From: Borborobacter arsenicus
Lineage (GTDB): Bacteria > Pseudomonadota > Alphaproteobacteria > Rhizobiales > Rhizobiaceae
Direction of reading: 5' to 3'
Assembly (NCBI RefSeq): GCF_003934165.1
Contig: NZ_RKST01000001.1
Coordinates: forward strand, 124,001-188,000
DNA: 64,000 nucleotides
This document shows, in pieces, positions 1-11,354 of the stretch (the first letter of the stretch is position 1; the number at the start of each line of letters is the position of its first letter). Below the pieces are notes generated by a model that was given only the letters and a program-made list of their open reading frames with translations, made no database searches and was not told where the DNA came from. Position numbers and translations under genes: made by a program.

Positions 1-402
1 CATTCGATGGGCGGCCACGGCGCACTCACCATCGCGCTCAAGCATCCGGAACGGTTCAAGAGCTGCTCGGCCTTCGCGCCGATCGCCAATCCGATGACGG
101 CAGGCTGGTCGAAGCCCGCTTTCGAGAAATATCTCGGCGCCGACGAATCGTCCTGGCGCGAATATGATGCCTGCGCGCTGATCGAGGACGGCCATCGCTT
201 CACCGAATTTCTGGTGGATCAGGGCAAGGCGGATGGATTTCTCGATGACGGCCTGCGCCCCTGGCTGTTGGAAGCGGCCTGCAAGGACGCAGGCATTCCG
301 CTGACCCTGCGCATGCGCGACGGCTACGACCACTCCTATTTCTTCATCTCCACCTTCATGGAAGATCATCTGCGCTGGCATGCCGAACGGGTCGTCCTGT
401 AG
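1..402 (+). CDS. fghA: S-formylglutathione hydrolase, C-terminal part (cut by window edge)
   Basis: The frame is open from the first base and encodes the C-terminal half of an esterase-D type alpha/beta hydrolase. It begins inside the nucleophile elbow: HSMGGHGA, with the catalytic Ser as the second visible residue. The acid region (DQGKADGF) and the catalytic His (YDHSYFF) follow in the order usual for S-formylglutathione hydrolase, which releases formate and glutathione in formaldehyde detoxification. The product is cytoplasmic. The N-terminal half, and any adjacent adhC-type dehydrogenase, would lie left of the window. Family assignment is confident; the start cannot be seen. Confidence 0.93.
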   Translation, partial: HSMGGHGALTIALKHPERFKSCSAFAPIANPMTAGWSKPAFEKYLGADESSWREYDACALIEDGHRFTEFLVDQGKADGFLDDGLRPWLLEAACKDAGIPLTLRMRDGYDHSYFFISTFMEDHLRWHAERVVL

Positions 403-579
403 CCGGGACGGCCTGGGCGAACACCCTCGACGCACCGGTAAAAATCTGACTGCAACTACAAATGGTTAGGCGAAACTTGCCGCCAAAGCCTTGCCATTGA
501 GCCACCCCTTCGTCATCCTTGGACCAGCTGCCGCCATCCGGGCGGCGGCGCATTTTTTGAACCACAGGAGGCCGATCGG

Positions 580-969
580 GTGCCCAACACCACGAACATT
601 TACGAAGAAATTCCGGATATGGACACGATGGGCGGGCGGCTTTCGCGCGCTCGCGAGGCAAGCGGGATCAGCGTCAAGCAACTGGCCTGGCGCCTTGGCG
701 TGAAGATATCGACCATCCAGGCCTGGGAGAGCGACCGCTCGCAACCGGGCGCCCATCGCATGAACATGATGGCAGGCATGCTCAATGTCAGCCTGTCCTG
801 GATCCTGCACGGCGTGGGGATAGCGCCGACCGAACATGAATTCGACGATAGCGACGGCGAGACGCTGGAAGCGGTCGGAGCGCAGATCATCCGGCTGAAG
901 CGGCTCCATGCCGAAACAGGTAATCTTATCGACCGTCTCGAAGACGGCATGGCGCGCCGCGCCGGTTGA
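580..969 (+). CDS. XRE-family helix-turn-helix regulator
   Basis: A 129-aa protein starting at GTG 580, chosen because CAGGAG (565-570) sits 9 bases upstream. Residues about 17-72 form a Cro/C1-type HTH: a GGRLSRARE helix, then KQLAWRLGV and STIQAWESDR for the recognition region. A charged, probably helical tail follows (LKRLHAETGNLIDRLED). It stands alone between fghA and the glycine riboswitch, with about 215 bases on the downstream side. Its targets cannot be read from the sequence. It may regulate a neighbour, but no operator was identified. Confidence 0.82.
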   Translation: MPNTTNIYEEIPDMDTMGGRLSRAREASGISVKQLAWRLGVKISTIQAWESDRSQPGAHRMNMMAGMLNVSLSWILHGVGIAPTEHEFDDSDGETLEAVGAQIIRLKRLHAETGNLIDRLEDGMARRAG

Positions 970-1185
970 TAAATCTGTAGACAACTCCGTCCCAGCAGCC
1001 GGTTTGCGCGATATTCCGTGCATCCGGCGCCTGCGCAACAGACGGAAATCCGCCCCGCACGCGACAGATTTGCGGGAACCGGTGAAAATTTCCTCCCTGC
1101 GACATCTTGTGTCGCGGGGGAGTGACAAAGCGTTGCGCCTAGGCTAGCTATACACCCGTCGAGGATCCATTTGGATTCTACCTGT

Positions 1186-1375
1186 TTGCGGGAGAGAGCA
1201 GCGCGAGCTGCCGCCGAAGGGGAAATCGCCCGAAATCTCTCAGGCAAAAGAACCGTAGGCAGGACAGACAACTCTGGAAAGTCGGGGCCGATCCCCCGCG
1301 CCGAAGGTGTAAGCGCAGCCGACAGAGTTCCGGTTGCGCGAGTCTCTCAGGCTTCAGACAGAGGGGCACGGAATG
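1186..1375 (+). promoter_or_regulatory. Glycine riboswitch, tandem aptamers, upstream of gcvT
   Basis: Two successive glycine aptamers are readable. The first (about 1188-1275) has the GGAGAGA entry, the CCGAAGGGGAAATC core and CTCTCAGGCAAAAGAACC. The second (about 1276-1370) has CCGAAGGTGTAAGC and TCTCAGGCTTCAGACAGAGG. The core phrases CCGAAGG and CTCAGGC occur in both, as expected for this RNA class. The aptamers end about 40 bases before the gcvT start, so the RNA most likely turns on glycine cleavage when glycine is abundant. A plausible promoter (TTGCGC, then TAGCTATA) lies around 1133-1153. Confidence 0.93.
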
Positions 1376-1415
1376 GCTGCGAAAGCGGCAGTGTACGTGC
1401 GACTCTGGAGAAGAC

Positions 1416-2516
1416 ATGACGGGCGATGCATTAAAGCGACTTCCCCTTGAAAATCTGCATATCGAAGCCGGTGCGCGCTTCGGCCCGTTCGCGGGCTGGT
1501 CGATGCCGCTGACCTATCCGGCCGGGGTGATGGCCGAACATACCCACACGCGAGAGCATGTCGGCCTGTTCGACATCTCGCATATGAAGCTGATCGAACT
1601 GGATGGAAAGCAGGCTGCCGACCTGCTGGCCGAGGCCTGTCCGCTCGATGCCGAGGCACTGGCGCAGAGCCAGTCCAAATATACTTTCCTGCTCAATGAC
1701 AAGGCCGGCATTCTCGACGATCTGATCGTCACGCGCCTCGGGCCGCAGCGTTTCATGGTGGTGGCCAATGCAGGAAATGCCGAGGCCGACCTGGCGCATC
1801 TGAATGCGCTGGCCAAAGGGCTGGATTGCACGGTCAAGCCGCTGGAACGCGTGCTCCTGGCCATACAGGGGCCGGACGCCTGGGCGGCACTGTCGCGGGC
1901 GGGCGTGGAAACCGGCACGCTGGTGTTCATGCACGGCATAGAGCCCCACGAAAACTGGTTCATGACCCGCTCCGGCTATACCGGCGAGGACGGTTTCGAG
2001 ATCGGCCTGCCGGAGAAGGATGCGCGCGAACTGCTGGACAAGCTGCTCGCCGACGAACGGGTGAAATGGGTCGGCCTTGCCGCACGCGACAGCCTGCGGC
2101 TGGAGGCCGGCCTGTGCCTGCATGGGCAGGACATCACCCCTGAAATCGATCCTGCGACGGCCGGCCTAATGTGGGCGGTCTCAAAGGACGTGCGCGCGGC
2201 GGGCCGGTTCATCGGCGCGGAGGCGCTTGCGGCCATCGTGGCGCAGGGCCCATCGCAAAAACGCGTCGGGCTGAAGCCGCAGGGCCGCCAGCCGGTGCGC
2301 GCCGGAACCAGGCTTTTCGACGAGGCCGGCAACGAGGCCGGCCATGTTACCTCGGGCGGCTTCGGCCCTTCCGTCGGTGGCCCCGTCGCGATGGGCTATG
2401 TGGCCACGCCGCTTGCCAAGCCGGAAACCAGACTTTTTGCCGATGTGCGCGGGACCAGGATTCCCGTCGACATTCACCCCCTACCCTTCACGCAGCATCG
2501 CTACCGCAAAGGATAA
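1416..2516 (+). CDS. gcvT: Glycine cleavage system T protein (aminomethyltransferase)
   Basis: A 366-aa protein starting at ATG 1416 behind CTGGAG. It transfers the methylene group of aminomethyl-lipoyl-H-protein to tetrahydrofolate and releases ammonia. Family landmarks are the N-terminal [17 protein letters not shown], the FDISHM stretch, the folate-binding region [11 protein letters not shown], and the C-terminal barrel with [21 protein letters not shown]. Length is normal for GcvT. It is the first gene of gcvT-gcvH-gcvP, directly under the tandem glycine riboswitch, with only 7 bases before gcvH. Confidence 0.97.
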   Translation: MTGDALKRLPLENLHIEAGARFGPFAGWSMPLTYPAGVMAEHTHTREHVGLFDISHMKLIELDGKQAADLLAEACPLDAEALAQSQSKYTFLLNDKAGILDDLIVTRLGPQRFMVVANAGNAEADLAHLNALAKGLDCTVKPLERVLLAIQGPDAWAALSRAGVETGTLVFMHGIEPHENWFMTRSGYTGEDGFEIGLPEKDARELLDKLLADERVKWVGLAARDSLRLEAGLCLHGQDITPEIDPATAGLMWAVSKDVRAAGRFIGAEALAAIVAQGPSQKRVGLKPQGRQPVRAGTRLFDEAGNEAGHVTSGGFGPSVGGPVAMGYVATPLAKPETRLFADVRGTRIPVDIHPLPFTQHRYRKG

Positions 2517-2523
2517 ATTTTTC

Positions 2524-2892
2524 ATGGCAAAGCTCTATTTTACCGATGACCACGAATGGCTGAGCGTCGAGAACGGCGTCGCCACCGTCGGCATCACCGA
2601 CTATGCGCAGGAACAGCTTGGCGACCTGGTTTTCGTCGATCTGCCTGAAGCCGGCCGCGCGCTCAAGAAGGGCGATGTCGCCGTGGTGGTCGAATCGGTC
2701 AAGGCCGCATCCGATGTCTACGCTCCGGTCGACGGCGAGATCATCGAGGCCAACCAGGCCCTCGGTTCCGAGCCAGCGCTGGTCAATTCCGCCGCCACTA
2801 CCGATGGCTGGCTGTGGAAGATGAAGCTTGCCGATGAGGGCCAGCTTTCCGGGCTTCTCGACGAAGCCGGCTACAAGGCCCTGATCGGCTGA
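2524..2892 (+). CDS. gcvH: Glycine cleavage system H protein
   Basis: A 122-aa lipoyl carrier protein starting at ATG 2524 ([13 protein letters not shown]). It shuttles the aminomethyl group between P, T and L proteins. The lipoylated lysine is Lys60 in [17 protein letters not shown], the standard motif. The frame is open further upstream inside gcvT, but that extension is not homologous to H protein. It sits 7 bases after gcvT and 17 bases before gcvP, so the three genes are probably co-transcribed from the riboswitch-controlled promoter. Confidence 0.97.
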   Translation: MAKLYFTDDHEWLSVENGVATVGITDYAQEQLGDLVFVDLPEAGRALKKGDVAVVVESVKAASDVYAPVDGEIIEANQALGSEPALVNSAATTDGWLWKMKLADEGQLSGLLDEAGYKALIG

Positions 2893-2909
2893 AGACAGGA
2901 GTTGCCTCG

Positions 2910-5720
<2,811 letters not shown>

Positions 5721-5730
5721 CTAAACAGCC

Positions 5731-5756
5731 CGGCCGCATCCGCATGCGGCCGGGCA
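5731..5756 (+). terminator. Hairpin terminator after gcvTHP
   Basis: A perfect 11-bp stem (CCCGGCCGCAT with ATGCGGCCGGG) around a 4-base loop begins 10 bases after the gcvP stop. The downstream tract is only weakly T-rich (CATTTCAC), so the hairpin is clear but termination efficiency is uncertain. Confidence 0.75.
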
Positions 5757-5921
5757 TTTCACATCGGATTTGCGTGTACACGCCGTGATGCCTTGAAGGT
5801 TTGGTCACCAAACGCCTATAGGAACAGGTGACTGCCCCGAACGGAACGGGAACCCTGTCGCCCGCACCGCAAAGCATGGCAGTATCACGACGAACCGAAT
5901 CACTGGAACCTCGCGGCCAAT

Positions 5922-7970
5922 ATGGATGACAACCACGACCTCTTCGCCAATCTCGACAAACCTGTATCGCTGAAGACGTCGCGGCCTGCCGATCCGCTGG
6001 TGCAGGCGGCACGGCGTGCGAGCGCGCCGCAGGCGAAGGACGGCAGCGAGAGCTACAGCGCTGCCGACATCGAAGTGCTGGAAGGACTGGAGCCGGTGCG
6101 CCGGCGGCCGGGCATGTATATTGGCGGCACCGACCAGAAGGCGCTGCACCATCTGTTCGCCGAAGTCATCGACAATTCGATGGACGAGGCGGTGGCCGGC
6201 CACGCCACCTTCATCGAGGTGGAGCTTGGAGCCGACGGCTATGTGACCGTGACCGACAATGGCCGCGGCATCCCCATCGATCCGCACCCGAAGTTCAAGA
6301 AGCCGGCGCTGGAAGTCATCATGACTACGCTGCATTCAGGCGGAAAGTTCGATTCCAAGGTCTATGAGACCTCCGGCGGCCTGCATGGCGTCGGCGTCTC
6401 GGTCGTCAACGCGCTGTCGGATTCGCTCGAGGTCGAGGTGGCGCGCGGGCGCCAGCTTTATCGCCAGCGCTTCTCGCGCGGCAAGGCGCAGGGCGAACTG
6501 GAAAAGCTTGGCGAGATCCACAACCGCCGCGGCACGAAAATCCGTTTCCACCCCGACGCGGAGATTTTCGGCAAGACGGCACATTTCGAGCCGGCGCGGC
6601 TGTTTCGCATGACGCGCTCGAAAGCCTATCTGTTCGGCGGGGTGGAAATACGCTGGTCGTGCGACCCGCTGCTGCTCGACGGCAAGGACGATACGCCGGC
6701 CAAGGCGGTGCTGCATTTTCCCGGCGGACTGAAGGACTATCTTGCCGAATCGCTGGGCAGCGATTTCCAGGTCACGCGCGAAATATTCGCCGGCAGGAGC
6801 GAACGCCCCGGCGGCCACGGCTCCATGGAATGGGCGGTCACCTGGTATGGCGGCGACGGCTTCCTGAATTCATATTGCAATACCATTCCGACCGGCGAAG
6901 GCGGCACGCATGAAACCGGCTTCCGCAATGTGCTGACGCGGGGCTTGCGCGCCTATGGCGAACTGACCGGCAACAAGCGCGCAGCGGCGATCACCAGCGA
7001 AGACGTGATGATCTCGGCAGCGGGCATGCTTTCCGTCTTCATCCGCGAACCGGAGTTCGTCGGCCAGACCAAGGACCGGCTGGCCACGATCGAGGCGCAG
7101 CGGCTGGTCGAGGCGGCGATCCGCGATCCGTTCGACCTGTGGCTTGCCGCCAACCCGCAGGAAGCCTCCAAGTTGCTGGAATGGGTAGTGGCGCGGGCCG
7201 ATGAGCGCGTGCGCCGGCGCCAGGAACGCGAAGTGTCGCGCAAGAGCGCCGTGCGCAAGCTGCGCCTGCCCGGCAAGCTGGCCGACTGCACGCAAAATGC
7301 GGCCGCCGGCGCCGAACTTTTCATCGTCGAAGGCGATTCGGCCGGCGGTTCGGCCAAGCAGGCGCGCGACCGCGCCATGCAGGCGATCCTGCCGCTGCGC
7401 GGCAAGATCCTCAACGTCGCCAGCGCCGGCCATGACAAGCTGACCGCCAACCAGCAGATCTCCGACCTGATCCAGGCGCTTGGCTGCGGTACGCGTTCGA
7501 AATATCGTCAGGAGGACCTGCGCTACGACCGCGTGATCATCATGACCGACGCCGATGTCGACGGTGCGCATATCGCCTCGTTGCTGATCACCTTCTTCTA
7601 CCAAGAGATGCCGCAACTCGTTAAAGGCGGCCATCTCTATATGGCCGTGCCGCCGCTCTATCGCATCAGCCAGGGCGGCAAGGTGATGTATGCGCGCGAC
7701 GATGCGCATAAGGACGAGTTGCTGAAGACCGAATTCACCGGCCGCGGCAAGATCGAGATCGGGCGGTTCAAGGGCCTTGGCGAGATGATGGCCGGCCAGC
7801 TCAAGGAAACGACGATGGACCCCAAGAAGCGCACGCTTCTGCGAGTCGACGTATCGGACGAGGAAGCGGCCACGAAATCGACCGTCGACGCGCTGATGGG
7901 CACCAAGCCGGAACTGCGCTTCCGCTTCATCCAGGAGCGGGCCGAATATGCGCAGGAACTCGATATCTGA
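5922..7970 (+). CDS. parE: DNA topoisomerase IV subunit B
   Basis: A 682-aa type II topoisomerase ATPase subunit that works with ParC to decatenate daughter chromosomes. The GHKL ATPase domain shows IDNSMDEAV and TDNGRGIP near residues 85-115 and GGLHGVGVSVVNALS near 150. The TOPRIM domain shows EGDSAGGSAKQARDR and TDADVDGAHI, followed by GRFKGLGEM. The 30-40 residue N-terminal extension and the ParE-like spacing favour ParE over GyrB. ATG 5922 starts the protein. It stands alone, with a hairpin before the convergent gene at 8058. Confidence 0.94.
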   Translation: MDDNHDLFANLDKPVSLKTSRPADPLVQAARRASAPQAKDGSESYSAADIEVLEGLEPVRRRPGMYIGGTDQKALHHLFAEVIDNSMDEAVAGHATFIEVELGADGYVTVTDNGRGIPIDPHPKFKKPALEVIMTTLHSGGKFDSKVYETSGGLHGVGVSVVNALSDSLEVEVARGRQLYRQRFSRGKAQGELEKLGEIHNRRGTKIRFHPDAEIFGKTAHFEPARLFRMTRSKAYLFGGVEIRWSCDPLLLDGKDDTPAKAVLHFPGGLKDYLAESLGSDFQVTREIFAGRSERPGGHGSMEWAVTWYGGDGFLNSYCNTIPTGEGGTHETGFRNVLTRGLRAYGELTGNKRAAAITSEDVMISAAGMLSVFIREPEFVGQTKDRLATIEAQRLVEAAIRDPFDLWLAANPQEASKLLEWVVARADERVRRRQEREVSRKSAVRKLRLPGKLADCTQNAAAGAELFIVEGDSAGGSAKQARDRAMQAILPLRGKILNVASAGHDKLTANQQISDLIQALGCGTRSKYRQEDLRYDRVIIMTDADVDGAHIASLLITFFYQEMPQLVKGGHLYMAVPPLYRISQGGKVMYARDDAHKDELLKTEFTGRGKIEIGRFKGLGEMMAGQLKETTMDPKKRTLLRVDVSDEEAATKSTVDALMGTKPELRFRFIQERAEYAQELDI

Positions 7971-8035
7971 AATTCATCAACGGCGCTTGATCACCGGTCG
8001 AGGGGACGGCAGGCGAAGAATTTCGTACTCTGACA

Positions 8036-8055
8036 GCAGGCCACACTTGGCCTGC
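8036..8055. terminator. Hairpin between convergent parE and DUF2336 gene
   Basis: A perfect 8-bp stem (GCAGGCCA with TGGCCTGC) around CACT lies between the parE stop (7970) and the stop of the opposite-strand gene at 8058. It could serve both transcripts. No T-run is present on either side. Confidence 0.6.
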
Positions 8056-8057
8056 GC

Positions 8058-9185
8058 CTAAGCAGCCTCGGATGCAATGGCGAGCGCATGACCACGCGCG
8101 TTTTCGCGCAGCGCGTCGAGGTGGATCGCCTTGACCAGGCCGGCAAGGTCGCCGGGGGCAGAAGCTCCGCCCAATTCCTTCAGCATCAGCCAGCTCACTT
8201 CCTGAACACCGGCCATGCGCTTGCCATTGGCGACCTCGCGCCAGACCTTCAGCGCCCGCAAAAGGACCTTATGGGTGGCGACGGCAAGGCCGGCCTTGCC
8301 GAACAGCGCTACCAGCGCTACGTCCTGGCCGCCGGCCAGAAGCGCCCTCACCCGCGTGGCGGCCTGACCCGTCAGCACGACAAGGGCGGCGCCGAAGAAA
8401 TCGACCTTGCCATGCGCAACCGTGCGGACCAGGAAGCCTGTTGTGAGATCTCCCCGCAAGCGCAGATGCTCGACCAGCGCCACATGTTCTTCGGCATTGG
8501 TTGCTTCGATCAGCGTGAGTGACGCCTTTATGCAGGCATCGCGCGTCACCCGCTCCACACGGTTGCGGCCGATAAGGGCAGCGACCAAGGGCGAGCGCGC
8601 CAGCGCTTCGCCGACCTTCACCAGCAGGGTGTGGCGGCAATCCGAAGGCAAACGCGGATCGCCGATGAGGGCTTCGCGCACCAGCGCAATGTCGCCATGG
8701 CGCTCGGCCATGCGCCGGAAGCTCAGGGAAGCGATTTCAGCACCGCTATTGGCAAGCAAGGCAATGCACGCCTCCGGCTCGCCCGTCTCGGCAATTGCGG
8801 CCGATACCAGCATGGAAAGCGCCGGACGGCGGGCAATAAGCACCTGCACGGCCTGCTGCCCGGCAGCCACGCGATCGACCAGATCGGTATCGGTGAGAAG
8901 CGGTGAGCGGGCAAGCACAAGCCCAGCCACTTCCGGCTGATCACCTGCAAGCGCGCTGATAACCTGCAAAGGCGCGTGACGGCTCATGGAAAGCGCCTCG
9001 GCCATAGCCTGGCGTACCTTCCAGGACGGATCGTCAAGCAGCAGCGTCAGTGCAGCTTCTGCGGCACAGCGCTCATCGAAAGGCAGTTCCTTCAGCACAT
9101 AGGCTCGCGCCAGCGCGCCGGCTGCTGCAGCCCGTTCGGCGACACGCGCAGTGTCGATCCATTTCAGGAAATGCCCCACAACCAT
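8058..9185 (-). CDS. DUF2336-like helical repeat protein
   Basis: A 375-aa protein with the start set at ATG 9185 (MVVGHFLKWID); the frame runs on upstream, but that part is low-complexity and unlike the family. The body is a run of alpha-helical HEAT-like repeats rich in Ala and Leu (DDPSWKVRQAMAEALS, DQPEVAGLVLARSP, then EPEACIALLAN), a pattern seen in alphaproteobacterial DUF2336 proteins. No catalytic motif, signal peptide or membrane helix is visible. These proteins are mostly uncharacterised; a scaffolding or regulatory role is only a guess. Confidence 0.75.
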   Translation of the reverse strand: MVVGHFLKWIDTARVAERAAAAGALARAYVLKELPFDERCAAEAALTLLLDDPSWKVRQAMAEALSMSRHAPLQVISALAGDQPEVAGLVLARSPLLTDTDLVDRVAAGQQAVQVLIARRPALSMLVSAAIAETGEPEACIALLANSGAEIASLSFRRMAERHGDIALVREALIGDPRLPSDCRHTLLVKVGEALARSPLVAALIGRNRVERVTRDACIKASLTLIEATNAEEHVALVEHLRLRGDLTTGFLVRTVAHGKVDFFGAALVVLTGQAATRVRALLAGGQDVALVALFGKAGLAVATHKVLLRALKVWREVANGKRMAGVQEVSWLMLKELGGASAPGDLAGLVKAIHLDALRENARGHALAIASEAA

Positions 9186-9333
9186 CGACGCCCGCCTTCC
9201 CGCCGGGGATGGACCCCAACCCCCATGGAAAGACGCTAAGGCGAAATGGTTTACGAAGCGTTCACCATGTTTGGTGCCTTGCCGTGGCAATAGGCAGCGA
9301 CTATCAAGCGAAGGCAAAATCGAGGGAGAGAGT

Positions 9334-9786
9334 ATGGCCGGGCTGTATCTTGAAGAATTTGTCGTCGGCAATGTGATACGCCACCCGCTGACCAAATCGG
9401 TCACCGAAAGCGACAACATGCTGTTTTCGGTCATGACCCTCAATCCACAGCCGCTCCATATCGATTTCGACTTTGCCGCCAAGAGCGAATGGGGCAAGCC
9501 GCTGGTGAATTCGCTGTTCACGCTCGGGCTGATGATCGGCATATCGGTTCACGACACCACGCTCGGCACCACGATCGGCAATCTCGGCATGAGCGAGACG
9601 GTGTTCCCGCATCCGGTGTTTCATGGCGACACGATCCGGGTCGAAACCGAAGTCGTTTCGGTGCGCGAATCCAAATCCAGACCCGACCGCGGCATCGTCG
9701 AATTCCAGCACCGCGCCTTCAACCAGGACGGCGTGCTGGTGGCGAAATGCACGCGCCAAGCCATGATGATGAAGAGGCCAGCCTGA
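9334..9786 (+). CDS. MaoC-family hydratase/dehydratase
   Basis: A 150-aa hot-dog fold protein starting at ATG 9334 behind GAGGGAGAG. It has LNPQPLHIDFDFA, the MaoC pattern with the catalytic His, and the FPHPVFHGDTIRVETEVVSV core strand region. Such proteins hydrate enoyl-CoA or dehydrate hydroxyacyl-CoA. The next gene, 2 bases downstream, is a CoA-ester lyase, a pairing typical of mesaconyl- or methylmalyl-CoA-type chemistry in alphaproteobacteria. This copy is about half the length of the two-domain mesaconyl-CoA hydratase, so the exact substrate is left open. Confidence 0.85.
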   Translation: MAGLYLEEFVVGNVIRHPLTKSVTESDNMLFSVMTLNPQPLHIDFDFAAKSEWGKPLVNSLFTLGLMIGISVHDTTLGTTIGNLGMSETVFPHPVFHGDTIRVETEVVSVRESKSRPDRGIVEFQHRAFNQDGVLVAKCTRQAMMMKRPA

Positions 9787-9788
9787 CC

Positions 9789-10664
9789 ATGCGTTCGATG
9801 TTGTTTGTCCCAGCCGATTCGGAAAAGAAGCTGGAGAAGGGCTTTGCCTCCGACGCCGATGTGGTGATCGTCGATCTGGAAGATTCGGTTTCGCTTGAAA
9901 ACAAACCGGCCGCGCGCGCCACCGCAGCCGCCTTCCTGAGCGGACGCCGGGAAGGCGGCCCCGCCGTCTATATCCGCGTCAACGATCTTTCCACCGGCCT
10001 GACCGACGACGACCTCGCAGCACTGGTTCCGGTACGCCCGGACGGTATCATGCTGCCGAAGTCGAATAGCGGCGCCGATGTGCAGCATCTGGCGGTCAAG
10101 CTGCGCGTGCAAGAGGCTGAAAATGGCTTGGCGGATGGCGGCATCAGGATCGTGCCGATCATCACCGAAACGGCCAGCGGCGTTCTTGCCGCAGGCAGCT
10201 ATGGCGATGTCGGCCCGCGGCTTTCCGGCATTACCTGGGGGGCCGAAGACCTTTCGGCAGCAATCGGCGCACGGGTCACGCGCGACGACAATGGCCGCTA
10301 CACCGACGTCTTCCGCCTCGCCCGCGCCATGACCATCCTGGCGGCGTCACATGCCGATGTCGCGGCAATCGACACGGTATTTCCGAATTTCCGCGACATG
10401 GATGGCTTTCGCCTCGAATGCATCGAGGCCGAGCGCGACGGCTTCACCGGCAAGATGGCGATCCATCCGGCGCAGGTGCCGGTGATCAACGAGGCCTTCA
10501 CGCCCTCGCCCGACACTGTCGCTCATGCACAAGCCGTGGTGGCGGCGTTCGAGGCGGCCGGCAATCCGGGCGTGGTGGCGCTGGACGGCCAGATGTATGA
10601 CCGCCCGCATCTGCGCCGCGCCGAGCGGCTGCTGGCGCGGGCACAGGCGGTACGGAAGACTTAG
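9789..10664 (+). CDS. HpcH/HpaI-family CoA-ester lyase (citrate lyase beta-like)
   Basis: A 291-aa TIM-barrel lyase starting at ATG 9789 (MRSMLFVPADSEKKLEK). The metal-binding and substrate pattern is visible: VDLEDSV near residues 31-37, PKSNSG, ITETASGV, WGAEDLSAAIG and GKMAIHPAQVPVINEAF. Family members cleave malyl-CoA, methylmalyl-CoA or citramalyl-CoA. It is translationally close to the MaoC gene (2-base gap), so the two probably act in sequence on a C4-C5 CoA ester. Its stop nearly touches the stop of the convergent nitroreductase. Confidence 0.88.
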   Translation: MRSMLFVPADSEKKLEKGFASDADVVIVDLEDSVSLENKPAARATAAAFLSGRREGGPAVYIRVNDLSTGLTDDDLAALVPVRPDGIMLPKSNSGADVQHLAVKLRVQEAENGLADGGIRIVPIITETASGVLAAGSYGDVGPRLSGITWGAEDLSAAIGARVTRDDNGRYTDVFRLARAMTILAASHADVAAIDTVFPNFRDMDGFRLECIEAERDGFTGKMAIHPAQVPVINEAFTPSPDTVAHAQAVVAAFEAAGNPGVVALDGQMYDRPHLRRAERLLARAQAVRKT

Positions 10665-10665
10665 T

Positions 10666-11250
10666 CTAGCCTTCCCAAGGGCCGGTGTAATCGCCGTAAA
10701 GCCCGGTGACATCCGGGCGCGGCCGCTGCTGGACCTCGCCCTCGAACGAGCCGATATGGACGAAGCCGACGACGCGCTCATGCGGGGCAAGGCCGAGAAG
10801 CGCGCGGCCTTCCTCAAGATCGGAATACCAGTTGGTGATCCAGTTGGTGCGGTAGCCAAGCGCATTGGCGGCGAGGACAAGGTTCATGGCCGCCGCTCCG
10901 CCCGACAGGAGCATTTCCCAGTGAGGAATTTTGATGCTCTCGCGCGGGCTGGAAACGACGCCGATAACGAGCGGCGCACGCGAAAACCGCGTCAACTCCT
11001 GGACGCGGCGATTTTCGCTGAGAGGCCCTTCGCGCTTTTCGGCAAGCGCGGCCAGTTTCTCGCCGATCTGTTCACGTGCTTCCCCGCGATAGAGGATGAA
11101 GCGCCACGGCGCCAGGCGGCCATGATCGGGAACGCGCGATGCGATGCGGATCATGGTTTCGATCTCCGCATCGTTCGGCGCCGGCGCGCGCAATTCCGCA
11201 ATCGGCGCCGAGCTTCTGCTCAGCAGGAAATCAATGATAGGCGACGTCAT
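10666..11250 (-). CDS. Nitroreductase-family flavoprotein
   Basis: A 194-aa protein with the start set at ATG 11250 (MTSPIIDFLLSRSS); a longer frame reaching 11346 adds a non-family N-terminus. It matches the small FMN-dependent nitroreductase fold: N-terminal SRSSAPIAEL, then RVPDHGRLAPWRFI, the GGAAAMNLVLAANALGY helix and the C-terminal FVHIGSF. YdjA-type enzymes are the closest remembered group. The physiological substrate is unknown. It is convergent with the CoA-lyase gene and divergent from the exported-protein gene. Confidence 0.85.
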   Translation of the reverse strand: MTSPIIDFLLSRSSAPIAELRAPAPNDAEIETMIRIASRVPDHGRLAPWRFILYRGEAREQIGEKLAALAEKREGPLSENRRVQELTRFSRAPLVIGVVSSPRESIKIPHWEMLLSGGAAAMNLVLAANALGYRTNWITNWYSDLEEGRALLGLAPHERVVGFVHIGSFEGEVQQRPRPDVTGLYGDYTGPWEG

Positions 11251-11354
11251 GAAAGCTATTCTCCTGATGGATGGATTGCTTGGGAGGGAGGAGGCGCAGA
11301 GCCTGCGCAAATTGAGCCTTGAAATTGCCACCGCATTGGGTTTCAAAGCAAGCC

